Of a DNA stretch of 64,000 nucleotides, positions 17,200 through 24,552 are shown one piece after another. This DNA comes from Paenibacillus cellulositrophicus. Lineage in GTDB: Bacteria; Bacillota; Bacilli; Paenibacillales; Paenibacillaceae. The translations under genes and the position numbers were made by a program. Below the pieces are notes generated by a model. That model saw only the letters and a list, made by a program, of their open reading frames with translations. It searched no databases and had not been told where the DNA came from. The stretch's first letter is position 1. Every line of letters begins with the position of its first letter. The stretch is taken from positions 6,105,001 through 6,169,000 of the forward strand of contig NZ_CP045295.1 in NCBI RefSeq assembly GCF_009363095.1. Direction: 5' to 3'.

Positions 17200-17328
17200 T
17201 CCCGAACAGAATAAGGGACTTTTCGGTATAGACGGTCCCCGCCAATGTGATAGAATGATAGTAACTGCTAAGCGAACTGCGATCCACATATTACTTGCCT
17301 GAACGCAAAAAGGAGAGGGACTAGAGCG

Positions 17329-17982
17329 ATGAAGCTGAGCCAAAATGATACATTACTCTTTATTGGGGATTCCATTACGGATTGCGGCCGCGTCCGGCCG
17401 GTCGGGGAAGGCGGCTTCGGCCAGCTGGGCAGCGGTTACGTCGCACAAGTCGACGCGCTGCTGAGCGCGGTATACCCGCAGCTTAACATCCGGGTGCTGA
17501 ATACGGGAATCGGCGGAAATACCGTCCGCCATTTGAAGGAGCGCTGGGAGAGCGACGTGCTCGACCTGAAGCCGGACTGGCTTTCGATCATGATCGGAAC
17601 CAACGATGTGTGGCGCCAATTCGACCGTCCGCTGAATCCGGATCAGCATGTGTATTTGGACGAATATGAAGCGACGCTGAGGGAACTGGTGCAAACGACA
17701 CGGCCGAGGCTGAAGGGGCTCGTTTTGATGACTCCATATTACCTCGATCCGAACGTGAACGACCCGATGCGTGCAACGATGGACGTCTATGGGGCCGTTG
17801 TCAAAAAGGTCGCCGCGGAATTTGACGCCATCTTCGTCGATACACAGGCTGCTTTCGACGCGTTGTCGGAGCATGTCTATCTGTCTTCGTTGGCTACGAA
17901 CTGGGACCGTGTCCACCCTGGATCCCGCGGACATATGACGCTGGCGAGGGAATTTCTGAAAGCGGTCGGCTTCAGCTGGTAA
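17329..17982 (+). CDS. SGNH/GDSL hydrolase family protein
   Basis: A 217-residue hydrolase distinct from the one at 10.6 kb. The SGNH blocks are FIGDSITDCGR with S15, NTGIGGNTV, MIGTNDVW, and the C-terminal DRVHPGSRGH with the Asp-x-x-His pair. It resembles the acylesterase group (rhamnogalacturonan acetylesterase and lysophospholipase-like) often used for deacetylating sugars. There is no signal peptide. AGGAGAGGG lies 11 bases before the ATG. It sits 54 bases upstream of a small HTH gene on the same strand. Confidence 0.88.
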   Translation: MKLSQNDTLLFIGDSITDCGRVRPVGEGGFGQLGSGYVAQVDALLSAVYPQLNIRVLNTGIGGNTVRHLKERWESDVLDLKPDWLSIMIGTNDVWRQFDRPLNPDQHVYLDEYEATLRELVQTTRPRLKGLVLMTPYYLDPNVNDPMRATMDVYGAVVKKVAAEFDAIFVDTQAAFDALSEHVYLSSLATNWDRVHPGSRGHMTLAREFLKAVGFSW

Positions 17983-18036
17983 GTTAATATTGAAAAAGTT
18001 GCCCTGCCTTCCGATATATAGGTTGAGGTGATACGG

Positions 18037-18285
18037 ATGGCCAAGAAGGGGCAAGTTTTTAGCTCATACAGCCTGGATACCAAACGGAAGGCCGTACATA
18101 TGCGTCTTCAAGGGATGACCAAAAAAGAAGTGGCTGCCGCATTAGGCATCGCCGACATCGGCCGGTTAAAGGTATGGATGAGGAAATACCGCGAGCACGG
18201 GGAATCCGGGCTCATGGATCAACGAGGCCGCTCAAGGGAAACGCTGACGATCGATCGGCCCTTAGCGGAACCGGTTCAGCATTAA
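18037..18285 (+). CDS. small helix-turn-helix domain protein
   Basis: An 82-residue protein whose body is a helix-turn-helix of the type found at the N-terminus of transposases (KRKAVHMRLQGMTKKEVAAA, then IADIGRLKVWMRKYREHG). No transposase catalytic domain follows and no inverted repeats were seen, so it is a stand-alone protein or the relic of an insertion sequence. The start at 18037 is used because GAGGTGA lies just upstream; a GTG at 18028 is in frame but inside that site. A terminator follows directly. Confidence 0.7.
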   Translation: MAKKGQVFSSYSLDTKRKAVHMRLQGMTKKEVAAALGIADIGRLKVWMRKYREHGESGLMDQRGRSRETLTIDRPLAEPVQH

Positions 18286-18293
18286 ATTTCGGG

Positions 18294-18330
18294 GAAGAAG
18301 CTCTGATTTGACAGGGCTTCTTCTTTTTTT
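18294..18330 (+). terminator. rho-independent terminator
   Basis: GAAGAAGCTCTG pairs with CAGGGCTTCTTC around a six-base loop, followed by seven T residues. Confidence 0.9.
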
Positions 18331-18470
18331 CGCGGGAAGGGCCGGGCCGGAGCACATTTTGCAAATGGGTCTGGATTGTCCATACGTTTGTGCATTTATG
18401 ACATATGGATAAAATAACCTTACAATCAGCCATATATGCCGCAAAAGTAATCCGAATGGAGGTGTTGTCA

Positions 18471-19283
18471 GTGCAAAGCCGGAGTGCAACCCACGCCAAA
18501 GGCATAGATGTGTCGCATTGGCAGGGCATCATCGATTGGAAGAAGGTCCGCGGCGCGGGATATTCGTTTGCCTTTCTTAAAGCGACGGAGGGATCCCGGA
18601 TCGTCGACGACCGCTTCCGGGCCAACGCGCAGGACGCCAAAAACGCGGGGCTTCTCATCGGGGCATACCATTTTACCCGTGCGGCCTCACCGGGTGATGT
18701 CAAGAACGAAGTGGATCATTTCCTTCAGGTGATTGAAAGTGCCGGGGGGCTGTCCGCATTCAAGCTGCCTTTTGTGCTGGATATCGAAACGAAGGAAGGA
18801 CAGAACAAGGCGCGGATCAGCCAGATCGTGAATACGTGGGGAACCCAATTCAAGCAGCGGACTGGCCGAACCCTGATGATCTATACGTTTCCAAGCTTTA
18901 TCGATTCTTACCTGGATTCGTCGCTCGGCTCTTACCCGCTGTGGTATGCCTATTACGCCAGCGGTACGCCGGCCAACAAGGCCGGCTGGAAAGCTTGGGA
19001 ATTTATCCAGTATACCAACAAGGGCAAAGTGCCGGGGATCAGCGGCGACGTTGACCTGAACGAGTATAAAGGAAGCGAGGCGGAATTAATGGCAGCATAC
19101 AGCAATCCAACGCCGAACACCAGCGAAACTGCTCCGCAGTGGAAAGAGTCGGGAAGACAATGGCTGATCGATCAGGTGGGAATCAGTCCCGACTGGAAGG
19201 CCGAAGATCCGGTTGATATCGGGACGCTGGGCAGCATTTTGCTCAAGTATACCCAGAATGTCCTGGGCAAAAAGCAATCCTGA
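18471..19283 (+). CDS. glycoside hydrolase family 25 (muramidase)
   Basis: A 270-residue GH25 lysozyme domain that would cleave the N-acetylmuramic acid to N-acetylglucosamine bond of peptidoglycan. The motifs are GIDVSHWQG (N-terminal catalytic-side aspartate), FAFLKATEG, and LDIET with the catalytic acidic pair. The last 60 residues form a separate small region after ISGDVDLNEYKG. No signal peptide is visible, so export by another route or use after lysis is implied. The start is GTG at 18471 with AATGGAGGTG 6 bases upstream; the frame extends further upstream but without such a site. Confidence 0.87.
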   Translation: MQSRSATHAKGIDVSHWQGIIDWKKVRGAGYSFAFLKATEGSRIVDDRFRANAQDAKNAGLLIGAYHFTRAASPGDVKNEVDHFLQVIESAGGLSAFKLPFVLDIETKEGQNKARISQIVNTWGTQFKQRTGRTLMIYTFPSFIDSYLDSSLGSYPLWYAYYASGTPANKAGWKAWEFIQYTNKGKVPGISGDVDLNEYKGSEAELMAAYSNPTPNTSETAPQWKESGRQWLIDQVGISPDWKAEDPVDIGTLGSILLKYTQNVLGKKQS

Positions 19284-19406
19284 TTGGCTTAACGTACCCT
19301 TCGCGTAAAATAGGCTGTGCTCTCGCCATGAAAATTGGGTCTTTGACCAGGCCATGGGGAGCGGGCTTTCATACCATAAGAGTATGAAAACGGAGGAGGG
19401 AATGAA

Positions 19407-19520
19407 ATGAGCGGAGTCGTTGGAGGTTATGGCTGCGGCGTAAATCCTTTCGCATCGACAGGTGCAATTTTGGTCCTCTTTATTTTGTTGGTCATCATTA
19501 CCCGTTCTTTCTGGATATAA
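19407..19520 (+). CDS. YjcZ family sporulation protein, 37 aa
   Basis: A 37-residue single-membrane-segment peptide reading MSGVVGGYGCGVNPF then STGAILVLFILLVIITRSFWI. The Gly/Tyr-rich head followed by a hydrophobic helix is the mark of the YjcZ/SscA family of small spore proteins. GGAGGAGGG lies 6 bases before the ATG. The upstream sequence CATACCATA (19370-19378) fits a sigma-K -10 pattern (CATA-N3-TA), but no good -35 was found, so sporulation control is only suggested. A hairpin terminator follows. Confidence 0.85.
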   Translation: MSGVVGGYGCGVNPFASTGAILVLFILLVIITRSFWI

Positions 19521-19543
19521 CGTCTACAGAAATATCGTTTGCT

Positions 19544-19585
19544 CACCTGTTTTCGGCGTCTGCCGGGGACAGGTGGATTTCTTTG
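19544..19585 (+). terminator. hairpin terminator after the YjcZ gene
   Basis: CACCTGT and ACAGGTG close a stem with an inner CGGC/GCCG pair, followed by GATTTCTTT. The T-run is imperfect. Confidence 0.55.
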
Positions 19586-19665
19586 GATGCTATAGCCTGT
19601 ACATACTTTCGGGCGTGATTCATTTTTGAGCAGCCGGGTATTTGTACTCCAAGAGGTGATGAAAC

Positions 19666-19905
19666 ATGGACAAGGATTACAAGGACCGGCAGGAGCCCGT
19701 GAATCGTGATGAAAACGAAAAACATGCACGCATGGATCATCCGGAACAGTATGCCACCGAGCGCGAAAGCCTGTTCGACCGCTTCGAAAGCGAACGCAAC
19801 GTGGATCCGATCCCCGTGGAGGATTTAACCGAAAATATGAAGGACGAGCAGAATAAAGAGCACACCAAAGATTCCTCCTCCAGCGAGAAGAAATATCGAC
19901 CGTAA
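19666..19905 (+). CDS. hydrophilic hypothetical protein, 79 aa
   Basis: A 79-residue, highly charged protein rich in Asp, Glu, Lys and Arg, without hydrophobic segments or cysteines. It is probably disordered. It starts MDKDYKDRQEPVNRDE and ends in a Ser/Lys tail. AAGAGGTGAT lies in front of the ATG, so translation is plausible. I do not recognise the family. Neighbours include a YjcZ spore protein and a SPW-repeat membrane protein, so a spore or stress role is possible but not shown. Confidence 0.65.
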   Translation: MDKDYKDRQEPVNRDENEKHARMDHPEQYATERESLFDRFESERNVDPIPVEDLTENMKDEQNKEHTKDSSSSEKKYRP

Positions 19906-19943
19906 CAGCCCGGCTTTCCTTACGGACAGGATCAGGAAAAGAA

Positions 19944-19990
19944 AAAGCGCAGGTTCCTCCCTTATAATTGGGACAAGCCTGCGCTTTGCT
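19944..19990 (-). terminator. rho-independent terminator of the SPW gene
   Basis: AAAGCGCAGG and CCTGCGCTTT pair with inner CCC/GGG. On the minus strand the stem is followed by TTTTTCTTTTCC, so it fits the end of the SPW-repeat gene. Confidence 0.7.
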
Positions 19991-20136
19991 ATGCTCTCGG
20001 CTGCAGTCATTTGCTCATGGTGCCTGGTGTTGGCTGATCTGGCTTTTATTTTTTAGTAAGAAGAAACAAGAGCTTAAGTTGATTGCAACAAGGGCTGTTC
20101 TAAAGTAGTCGGTTCCGCGGCTTTTCTGCCGTGGAT

Positions 20137-20463
20137 TTAATCTTTGGCGCCCATCGTGATCAAATTGAGAAGCACCGTTACGGCACCAAGAATAATACTG
20201 GTCCATAATGCGCTTGTATCTACGGAATAAACGAAAGGGAATACGATGAACCAAACTCCGGCAAGAAGCGAAATCCAATTTTGCCAGGAGCCCCATCCCG
20301 AACTGGAGAACGCCCACAATGAGGCGATCAGCTGAACGGCACCGATAATGACGCTGGTCCACAATGCGCCGTTATCGTCAGAGAACCCGAAAATCCAGGG
20401 AGCGATAATAAACCAAATGCCAATCAGAGCGACAATCGTGTTGTCTACGCTTCTGAGCTTCAT
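20137..20463 (-). CDS. SPW repeat membrane protein
   Basis: A 108-residue protein with four hydrophobic segments arranged as two copies of one motif: IGIWFIIAPWIFGFSDDNGA with LWTSVIIGAVQLI, and later AGVWFIVFPFVYSVDTSALW with TSIILGAVTVLL. This is the SPW repeat family, membrane proteins of unknown function often seen in sporulating and soil bacteria. The start at 20463 has GGAGGTG 6 bases upstream; the GTG at 20469 lies nearly inside it. The internal duplication is plain from the sequence. Confidence 0.85.
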   Translation of the reverse strand: MKLRSVDNTIVALIGIWFIIAPWIFGFSDDNGALWTSVIIGAVQLIASLWAFSSSGWGSWQNWISLLAGVWFIVFPFVYSVDTSALWTSIILGAVTVLLNLITMGAKD

Positions 20464-20604
20464 ACACACACCTCCGGTTATATATTGCCAACATCAGGAT
20501 ACGTAAAAATCATATGCAAATAATTCCAGTTCATGACCTGCTGTACAAATTAACATCTGGAGTCAGTTGGATCCTAGAAAATGGTATCCTTGCCCCGGAC
20601 TCCT

Positions 20605-20943
20605 TCATTGGCTGAAAGGCGGGATGAAGTCATCGCCGTCATCCTGCACACTGCCGAATGGTTCGCGATGGCCGCCAGGGCCCCCGCCGTGTCCTCCGCC
20701 TGGGCTACCATAGCCTCCGCCACCGTGATAACCTCCATGACCTACAATGCCCGGATAGCCTCCATGGCCACCAAAACCGTCGTAGTGCCCGCCATGCCCG
20801 TATCCCCCGTATCCGCCAAAATAGGGATATCCCCAAGATGGTCCGTAAGGGTATCCAGCATAAGGATAGGGGTATGGGTAAGGAGAGTAGTAGGGATAAG
20901 GATAGGGATAATAGGAATAAGGGGATCAAGTAGTAAAAGACAT
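20605..20943 (-). pseudogene. Gly/Tyr/Pro/His-rich protein gene interrupted by an in-frame TGA at codon 6
   Basis: A good ribosome binding site (GGGAGGCG) lies 5 bases before an ATG at 20941-20943, which reads ATG TCT TTT ACT ACT and then TGA at 20926-20928. The same frame then stays open for 106 codons to a stop at 20605-20607. It encodes Pro/Tyr repeats (SPYSYYPYPYPYYSPYPYPY), then Gly/His/Tyr repeats, and ends DDGDDFIPPFSQ. Between the TGA and the C-terminal region no ATG, GTG or TTG occurs in frame (the first is a GTG at 20647-20649), so the protein cannot start after the stop. The composition resembles spore coat or surface proteins. It is a nonsense mutation, a sequencing error, or read-through. 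Confidence 0.75.
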
Positions 20944-21148
20944 TCTAACGCCTCCCATTCTCAACTATGGAAACATCGTATGCCGGAAGGCGAAAATCGT
21001 GATAAGTGCCCTGTAAAAATGGGCGCATGTCCCGTAACCAAACAGACATCAAAAATTAATACTGGCATAATGCTGTTTTAATGTTTCATTCACAATTGGT
21101 TTGTATATTTATATATATAACCCCCTTTGATATATATAGTACGGAATG
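20944..21148. other. AT-rich intergenic region, no gene seen
   Basis: This stretch between the interrupted Gly/Tyr ORF and the WGxxGxxG gene is AT-rich from about 21050, with runs such as TATATATATAA. No ORF with a ribosome binding site was found. It may hold divergent promoters, but no hexamer pair with 16-18 bp spacing was convincing. Confidence 0.5.
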
Positions 21149-21188
21149 GACCCTGACGGCCTTGGCGCTGTGACAGGGTCATTTTTTT
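21149..21188 (+). terminator. free-standing terminator-like hairpin
   Basis: GACCCTG and CAGGGTC are 18 bases apart and are followed by ATTTTTTT. No plus-strand gene precedes it, and it lies 119 bases upstream of the WGxxGxxG gene. It could end a small RNA or act as an attenuator of that gene. Confidence 0.6.
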
Positions 21189-21306
21189 GCGTAAAAAGGG
21201 AAATACAAAATATTCCATGGGATGAAATAGATACGGGCTGCGGACTGCATAGGTGATATCTCATTTGGGAAACTTACGATTGAAGTCTTATACCTGGAGG
21301 TGAAAA

Positions 21307-21654
21307 ATGATGAAGAAGCGTATCGCTGCAGCCCTGCTTACAGCCTGCATTTCCATGAGCGTTTCCGTACCTGCTTTTGCGTATGGCCATGGTACAACCG
21401 GTACAGGCACTGGAACGACGGGAACAACGGGAACATACAGCACGACAGGTACCTATGGTACCAACAACACGAACGGAACCTATGGCACCAACGGTATGAA
21501 CAATACTTACGGCACCTACGGTACCAACAACGGATATAACAACACGATCCGTACCAACGCAGCAAATGACAACAACATGGACTGGGGATGGCTTGGACTT
21601 CTTGGCCTGCTTGGATTGATTGGACTCCGCGGAAGAAACCGCGAGCATTCCTAA
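21307..21654 (+). CDS. WGxxGxxG family exported protein
   Basis: A 115-residue protein with a signal peptide (KKRIAAALLTACISMSVSVP, cleavage near AFA), a Thr/Gly/Asn/Tyr low-complexity middle (repeats of GTYGTN and similar) and a C-terminal DWGWLGLLGLLGLIGLRGR tail. The tail matches the WGxxGxxG-CTERM-like motif, a membrane helix ending in basic residues that may act as a sorting signal. The repeats are encoded by near-identical codons and could vary in number. GGAGGTG lies 6 bases before the ATG. The function is unknown; a cell surface location is inferred. Confidence 0.82.
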   Translation: MMKKRIAAALLTACISMSVSVPAFAYGHGTTGTGTGTTGTTGTYSTTGTYGTNNTNGTYGTNGMNNTYGTYGTNNGYNNTIRTNAANDNNMDWGWLGLLGLLGLIGLRGRNREHS

Positions 21655-21679
21655 GCAACTGGGCACCCCATAATCAAGC

Positions 21680-21724
21680 AAAAGCACCCTTGCAGATTCT
21701 GTGATCTGACGGGGTGCTTTTTTC
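21680..21724 (+). terminator. rho-independent terminator after the WGxxGxxG gene
   Basis: AAAGCACCC and GGGTGCTTT pair around a 22-base inner region, followed by a T-run. Confidence 0.85.
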
Positions 21725-22152
21725 TGATTAGGAACAAACCGCACAAGTGCAGCGCGTCCAGATACAAATACAATCGGATGTTAACCAAATAAAATTGGGC
21801 GCCCCTTGCGGGACGCCCTCATGGGAGAGGAGAAACCGGACGAAGAGCTTATGGGGAAACGTAAGCTTACTCCGCGGTTGTCTACGACATTCGTTTGATG
21901 TCGATAATTTAAGCATTCCCAGGCAGAGATGTTTTATACATTGCTTTTCCAAAAAAGATGAAAAATTCCTCAAGGGCCATTTTTCAAACTTGCGGGGATT
22001 GTGGTACGATATCGTCATAATTGCGTATTCCGCAAAATTCGATATCCCTCGCGAAATTCGGGCATGATATGACGCCGTAGGATGAAGAATAACGGAATAC
22101 GGACAAGATCAAGTGAAACTGCGGTTTCATCGATAGAATGGGTGAAAAGCAA
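21725..22152. other. 428-bp intergenic region, no convincing gene
   Basis: One open frame spans 21747-22067, but it has no ribosome binding site and its product looks like random sequence, so it is not called. A strong hairpin (GGGCGCCC against GGGACGCCC) lies at about 21797-21819 without a T-run on the plus strand. The region should contain the promoter for rsmD-coaD; I could not place it. Confidence 0.5.
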
Positions 22153-22767
22153 GTGAGAGTTGTTTCGGGAAGCGCAAAGGGCAGACCGCTGAAGGCGGTG
22201 CCGGGCATGGGTACCCGCCCGACGACCGACAAGGTCAAGGAAGCGATTTTCAGCATGATCGGGCCTTATTTTGACGGAGGGACCGTTCTCGATTTATTTG
22301 CGGGAACCGGGGGACTGGCGATCGAGGCGCTCAGCCGGGGCATGGAACGGGCAGTGCTCGTCGACATGGACCCGAAGAGCATTGAGACGATTCGGGCGAA
22401 CCTCAAGGCGACCAAGATGGAGGGACAAGCGGAAGTGTACCGGAACGATGCGGTCCGGGCGCTGAAGGCGTTGGAAAAGCGGGGGCTGGTCCTGAACGCT
22501 GTTTTTCTGGATCCGCCGTACCGGATGAAGAACGGGGACGAGCTCATGCTCCTTATGCAGGACAAGCATATGCTGCGGCAAGGCGCGGTCATTGTTCTGG
22601 AGCATGAGTCAGGCTACGAATACCCCGCCGAGTTCGGCTCGTTTACCTGCATCCGGCATGCGGTGTACGGTGAAACGGCCGTATCGATCTATAGATACGA
22701 AGAACATACAGCGGATTCGTCAGACGACGGTCCGCGGGCAGGAGGGCAAGATGAGCGAAACGAATAG
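22153..22767 (+). CDS. rsmD: 16S rRNA (guanine(966)-N2)-methyltransferase
   Basis: A 204-residue SAM-dependent enzyme that methylates G966 of 16S rRNA in the small ribosomal subunit. Family features are the N-terminal VRVVSGSAKGRPL and GMGTRPTTDKVKEAIFSMIG, the SAM loop VLDLFAGTGGLAIEALSRG, and the catalytic motif FLDPPY. The GTG at 22153 is preferred over the ATG at 22138 because it lines up with the usual start of the family and has GGGTGA upstream. It overlaps coaD by 17 bases, the usual rsmD-coaD pair. Confidence 0.93.
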   Translation: MRVVSGSAKGRPLKAVPGMGTRPTTDKVKEAIFSMIGPYFDGGTVLDLFAGTGGLAIEALSRGMERAVLVDMDPKSIETIRANLKATKMEGQAEVYRNDAVRALKALEKRGLVLNAVFLDPPYRMKNGDELMLLMQDKHMLRQGAVIVLEHESGYEYPAEFGSFTCIRHAVYGETAVSIYRYEEHTADSSDDGPRAGGQDERNE

Positions 22768-23245
22768 CAAGCAGCGCATTGCCGTATATCCGGGCAGCTT
22801 CGATCCGGTGACTATGGGGCATCTCGACATCATCCAGCGGGCCGCAAAGCAGTTTGACGTGCTGATCGTTGCTGTACTCAACAACCGGAGCAAAAACCCG
22901 CTGTTTACGGTAGAAGAGCGGATGGATTTGATCCGGCAGGTAACCGGGCATATCCCGAATATCGAAGTGGACAGCTTCCGCGACCTGACGGCCAACTATG
23001 TGCGGCAGAAGAATGCACAGGCTATCATGCGCGGCATTCGCTCCGTCACCGATTTTGAATACGAGATGCAGATGGCGTCGACCAATCATAAGCTGAACCC
23101 GGAGGCGGAGACCGTCTTTATGATGACGAATCCGAAGTACTCCTATCTCAGCTCAAGCATCGTCAAGGAGATCGCCGCCTATCATGGAGACGTGACGGAT
23201 CTGGTTCCGCCGGAAGTGGAGAAGGCGCTGCGCAGTAAATTTTAA
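22751..23245 (+). CDS. coaD: phosphopantetheine adenylyltransferase
   Basis: A 164-residue cytosolic enzyme that adenylates 4'-phosphopantetheine to dephospho-CoA, the penultimate step of CoA synthesis. The nucleotidyltransferase motif PGSFDPVTMGHLDII (about residues 14-28) and the C-terminal YSYLSSSIVKEIA are typical. The length is normal. GGAGGG lies 4 bases before the ATG, inside the end of rsmD, so the two are coupled. The 3' end overlaps the converging ylbJ by a few bases. Confidence 0.96.
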   Translation: MSETNSKQRIAVYPGSFDPVTMGHLDIIQRAAKQFDVLIVAVLNNRSKNPLFTVEERMDLIRQVTGHIPNIEVDSFRDLTANYVRQKNAQAIMRGIRSVTDFEYEMQMASTNHKLNPEAETVFMMTNPKYSYLSSSIVKEIAAYHGDVTDLVPPEVEKALRSKF

Positions 23246-24474
23246 CGCCGGACCGTTTTGTCGCGACGGGGAACCACAATCAGAAGGACGATTAAGGCGC
23301 CGAGGATGGAGGCGAGCAGGAGTCCCTGCCACTTCAGCAACTGGGGCATCAGCACCCACAGATCCTCGATCGGGCCGCGGCTGCCGCTGAACGGGCCGCT
23401 CTCGGAATAAACGGGATGAATACGGCCCAACAATGCGGCGAGCGGAGCCCAGGTCAACCATGTCAGGGCAAAGGCATACGCCCCATGAAGAATCCGGGTC
23501 CAGACCATGGGCATAAGCGGAGCCCCGGTTTTGCGGATGAGGGACATGGACTGCAGCAGGGCGCTGATGCCGCTGAATCCGAGGAGAGCGGACAGAACGG
23601 ACCACTGCAGCCCACCGGAAGCAAACGCGGCGGCACTGATGTCCCGGGCGCCCAAATGAACCTCGAAGAGGCTTGATAATGCGTAATCCGGAATCGGAAG
23701 CCGGGCGGTCGTCACCCGGCCGGCAATTTGGATAACAACGGAGAAAATAATGATGTATCCGCCGATCATCATCAGCACCTGGACGGCATGCGTGACGGAG
23801 TCGCCCAGCAGCCGGCCGAAGCTGCGTCCGTCTTTGGCGCGCGCTTCCTCCGCCGCTTGAAGAACGCGGGCAGGCAGCGGGGCAGGCTTGCTCTCCAGCC
23901 GCTGCTGCCGGGGCTTGTCTGACGCAGGGGCGGCTCCTTTCGTTCTGACGCGCCGGTGGACGGTCAGATAGGCCAGGATGCCGGCGATCCAATGAACGGC
24001 GATCAAGCCGTAGCCGAGGGCCGGATCGTGCATCAGTCCGGTGGCTACTACGACGAGAATCATCACCGGGTTGCAGAAGTGGGATATGGCCGCGAGCTTG
24101 CCCGCTTCTTCGGCCTGAAGACTGCCCTGGGCGTGAAGCTGCTGAACCGCCTGGGCACCGCCCGGAAAACCGGTCGTCAGCCCCATGGCCATGACCCATC
24201 CGCCGGTGCCGGGCAGACGGAACAGCTTCTTCATCAGCGGCTCCAGAAAAGCGCCCAGGGCGCTCACCCAGCCGTACGCGATCAGAATTTCCGACAGGAC
24301 GAGAAAAGGCAAAAGCCCGGGAAACACGATTTTCCACCATAGGTTCAGACCTTGAAGGGAAGCCTGAAAAGCGGGGGCAGGGGAACTGACGATACCGGCC
24401 ACGAGAGCTGCTGCGCACGCTCCCAGCATAAGCGTTATGGCTTTGGGAGAAGGACGATGCGTCGTTTTTTTCAT
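23242..24474 (-). CDS. ylbJ: sporulation integral membrane protein YlbJ
   Basis: A 410-residue polytopic membrane protein of the YlbJ family (nucleoside recognition/gate domain), known in Bacillus to be made under sigma-E in the mother cell and needed for spore formation. The conserved stretch MGLTTGFPGGAQAVQQLHAQ and the nearby SHFCNPVMILVVVATG are visible, with about eight hydrophobic segments and a charged linker around residue 180. AAGAGGTG lies 6 bases before the ATG at 24474; an in-frame GTG at 24483 falls inside that site. It is divergent from ylbL, as in Bacillus. No sigma-E promoter was recognised. Confidence 0.92.
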   Translation of the reverse strand: MKKTTHRPSPKAITLMLGACAAALVAGIVSSPAPAFQASLQGLNLWWKIVFPGLLPFLVLSEILIAYGWVSALGAFLEPLMKKLFRLPGTGGWVMAMGLTTGFPGGAQAVQQLHAQGSLQAEEAGKLAAISHFCNPVMILVVVATGLMHDPALGYGLIAVHWIAGILAYLTVHRRVRTKGAAPASDKPRQQRLESKPAPLPARVLQAAEEARAKDGRSFGRLLGDSVTHAVQVLMMIGGYIIIFSVVIQIAGRVTTARLPIPDYALSSLFEVHLGARDISAAAFASGGLQWSVLSALLGFSGISALLQSMSLIRKTGAPLMPMVWTRILHGAYAFALTWLTWAPLAALLGRIHPVYSESGPFSGSRGPIEDLWVLMPQLLKWQGLLLASILGALIVLLIVVPRRDKTVRR

Positions 24475-24552
24475 GATTTTCACCTCTTAAGAGTAAACAT
24501 AGCTAGTACCCAATCTATGCGGGGAAGACAACCATAAGACCAGGGAGCAGGG

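Noticed and set aside
18037..18285. Small HTH gene considered as part of an insertion sequence
   Set aside because: No catalytic transposase ORF, no terminal inverted repeats and no target duplication are visible; it is kept as a stand-alone gene.
21747..22067. 106-residue open frame upstream of rsmD
   Set aside because: No ribosome binding site, no recognisable domain, and composition like non-coding DNA.
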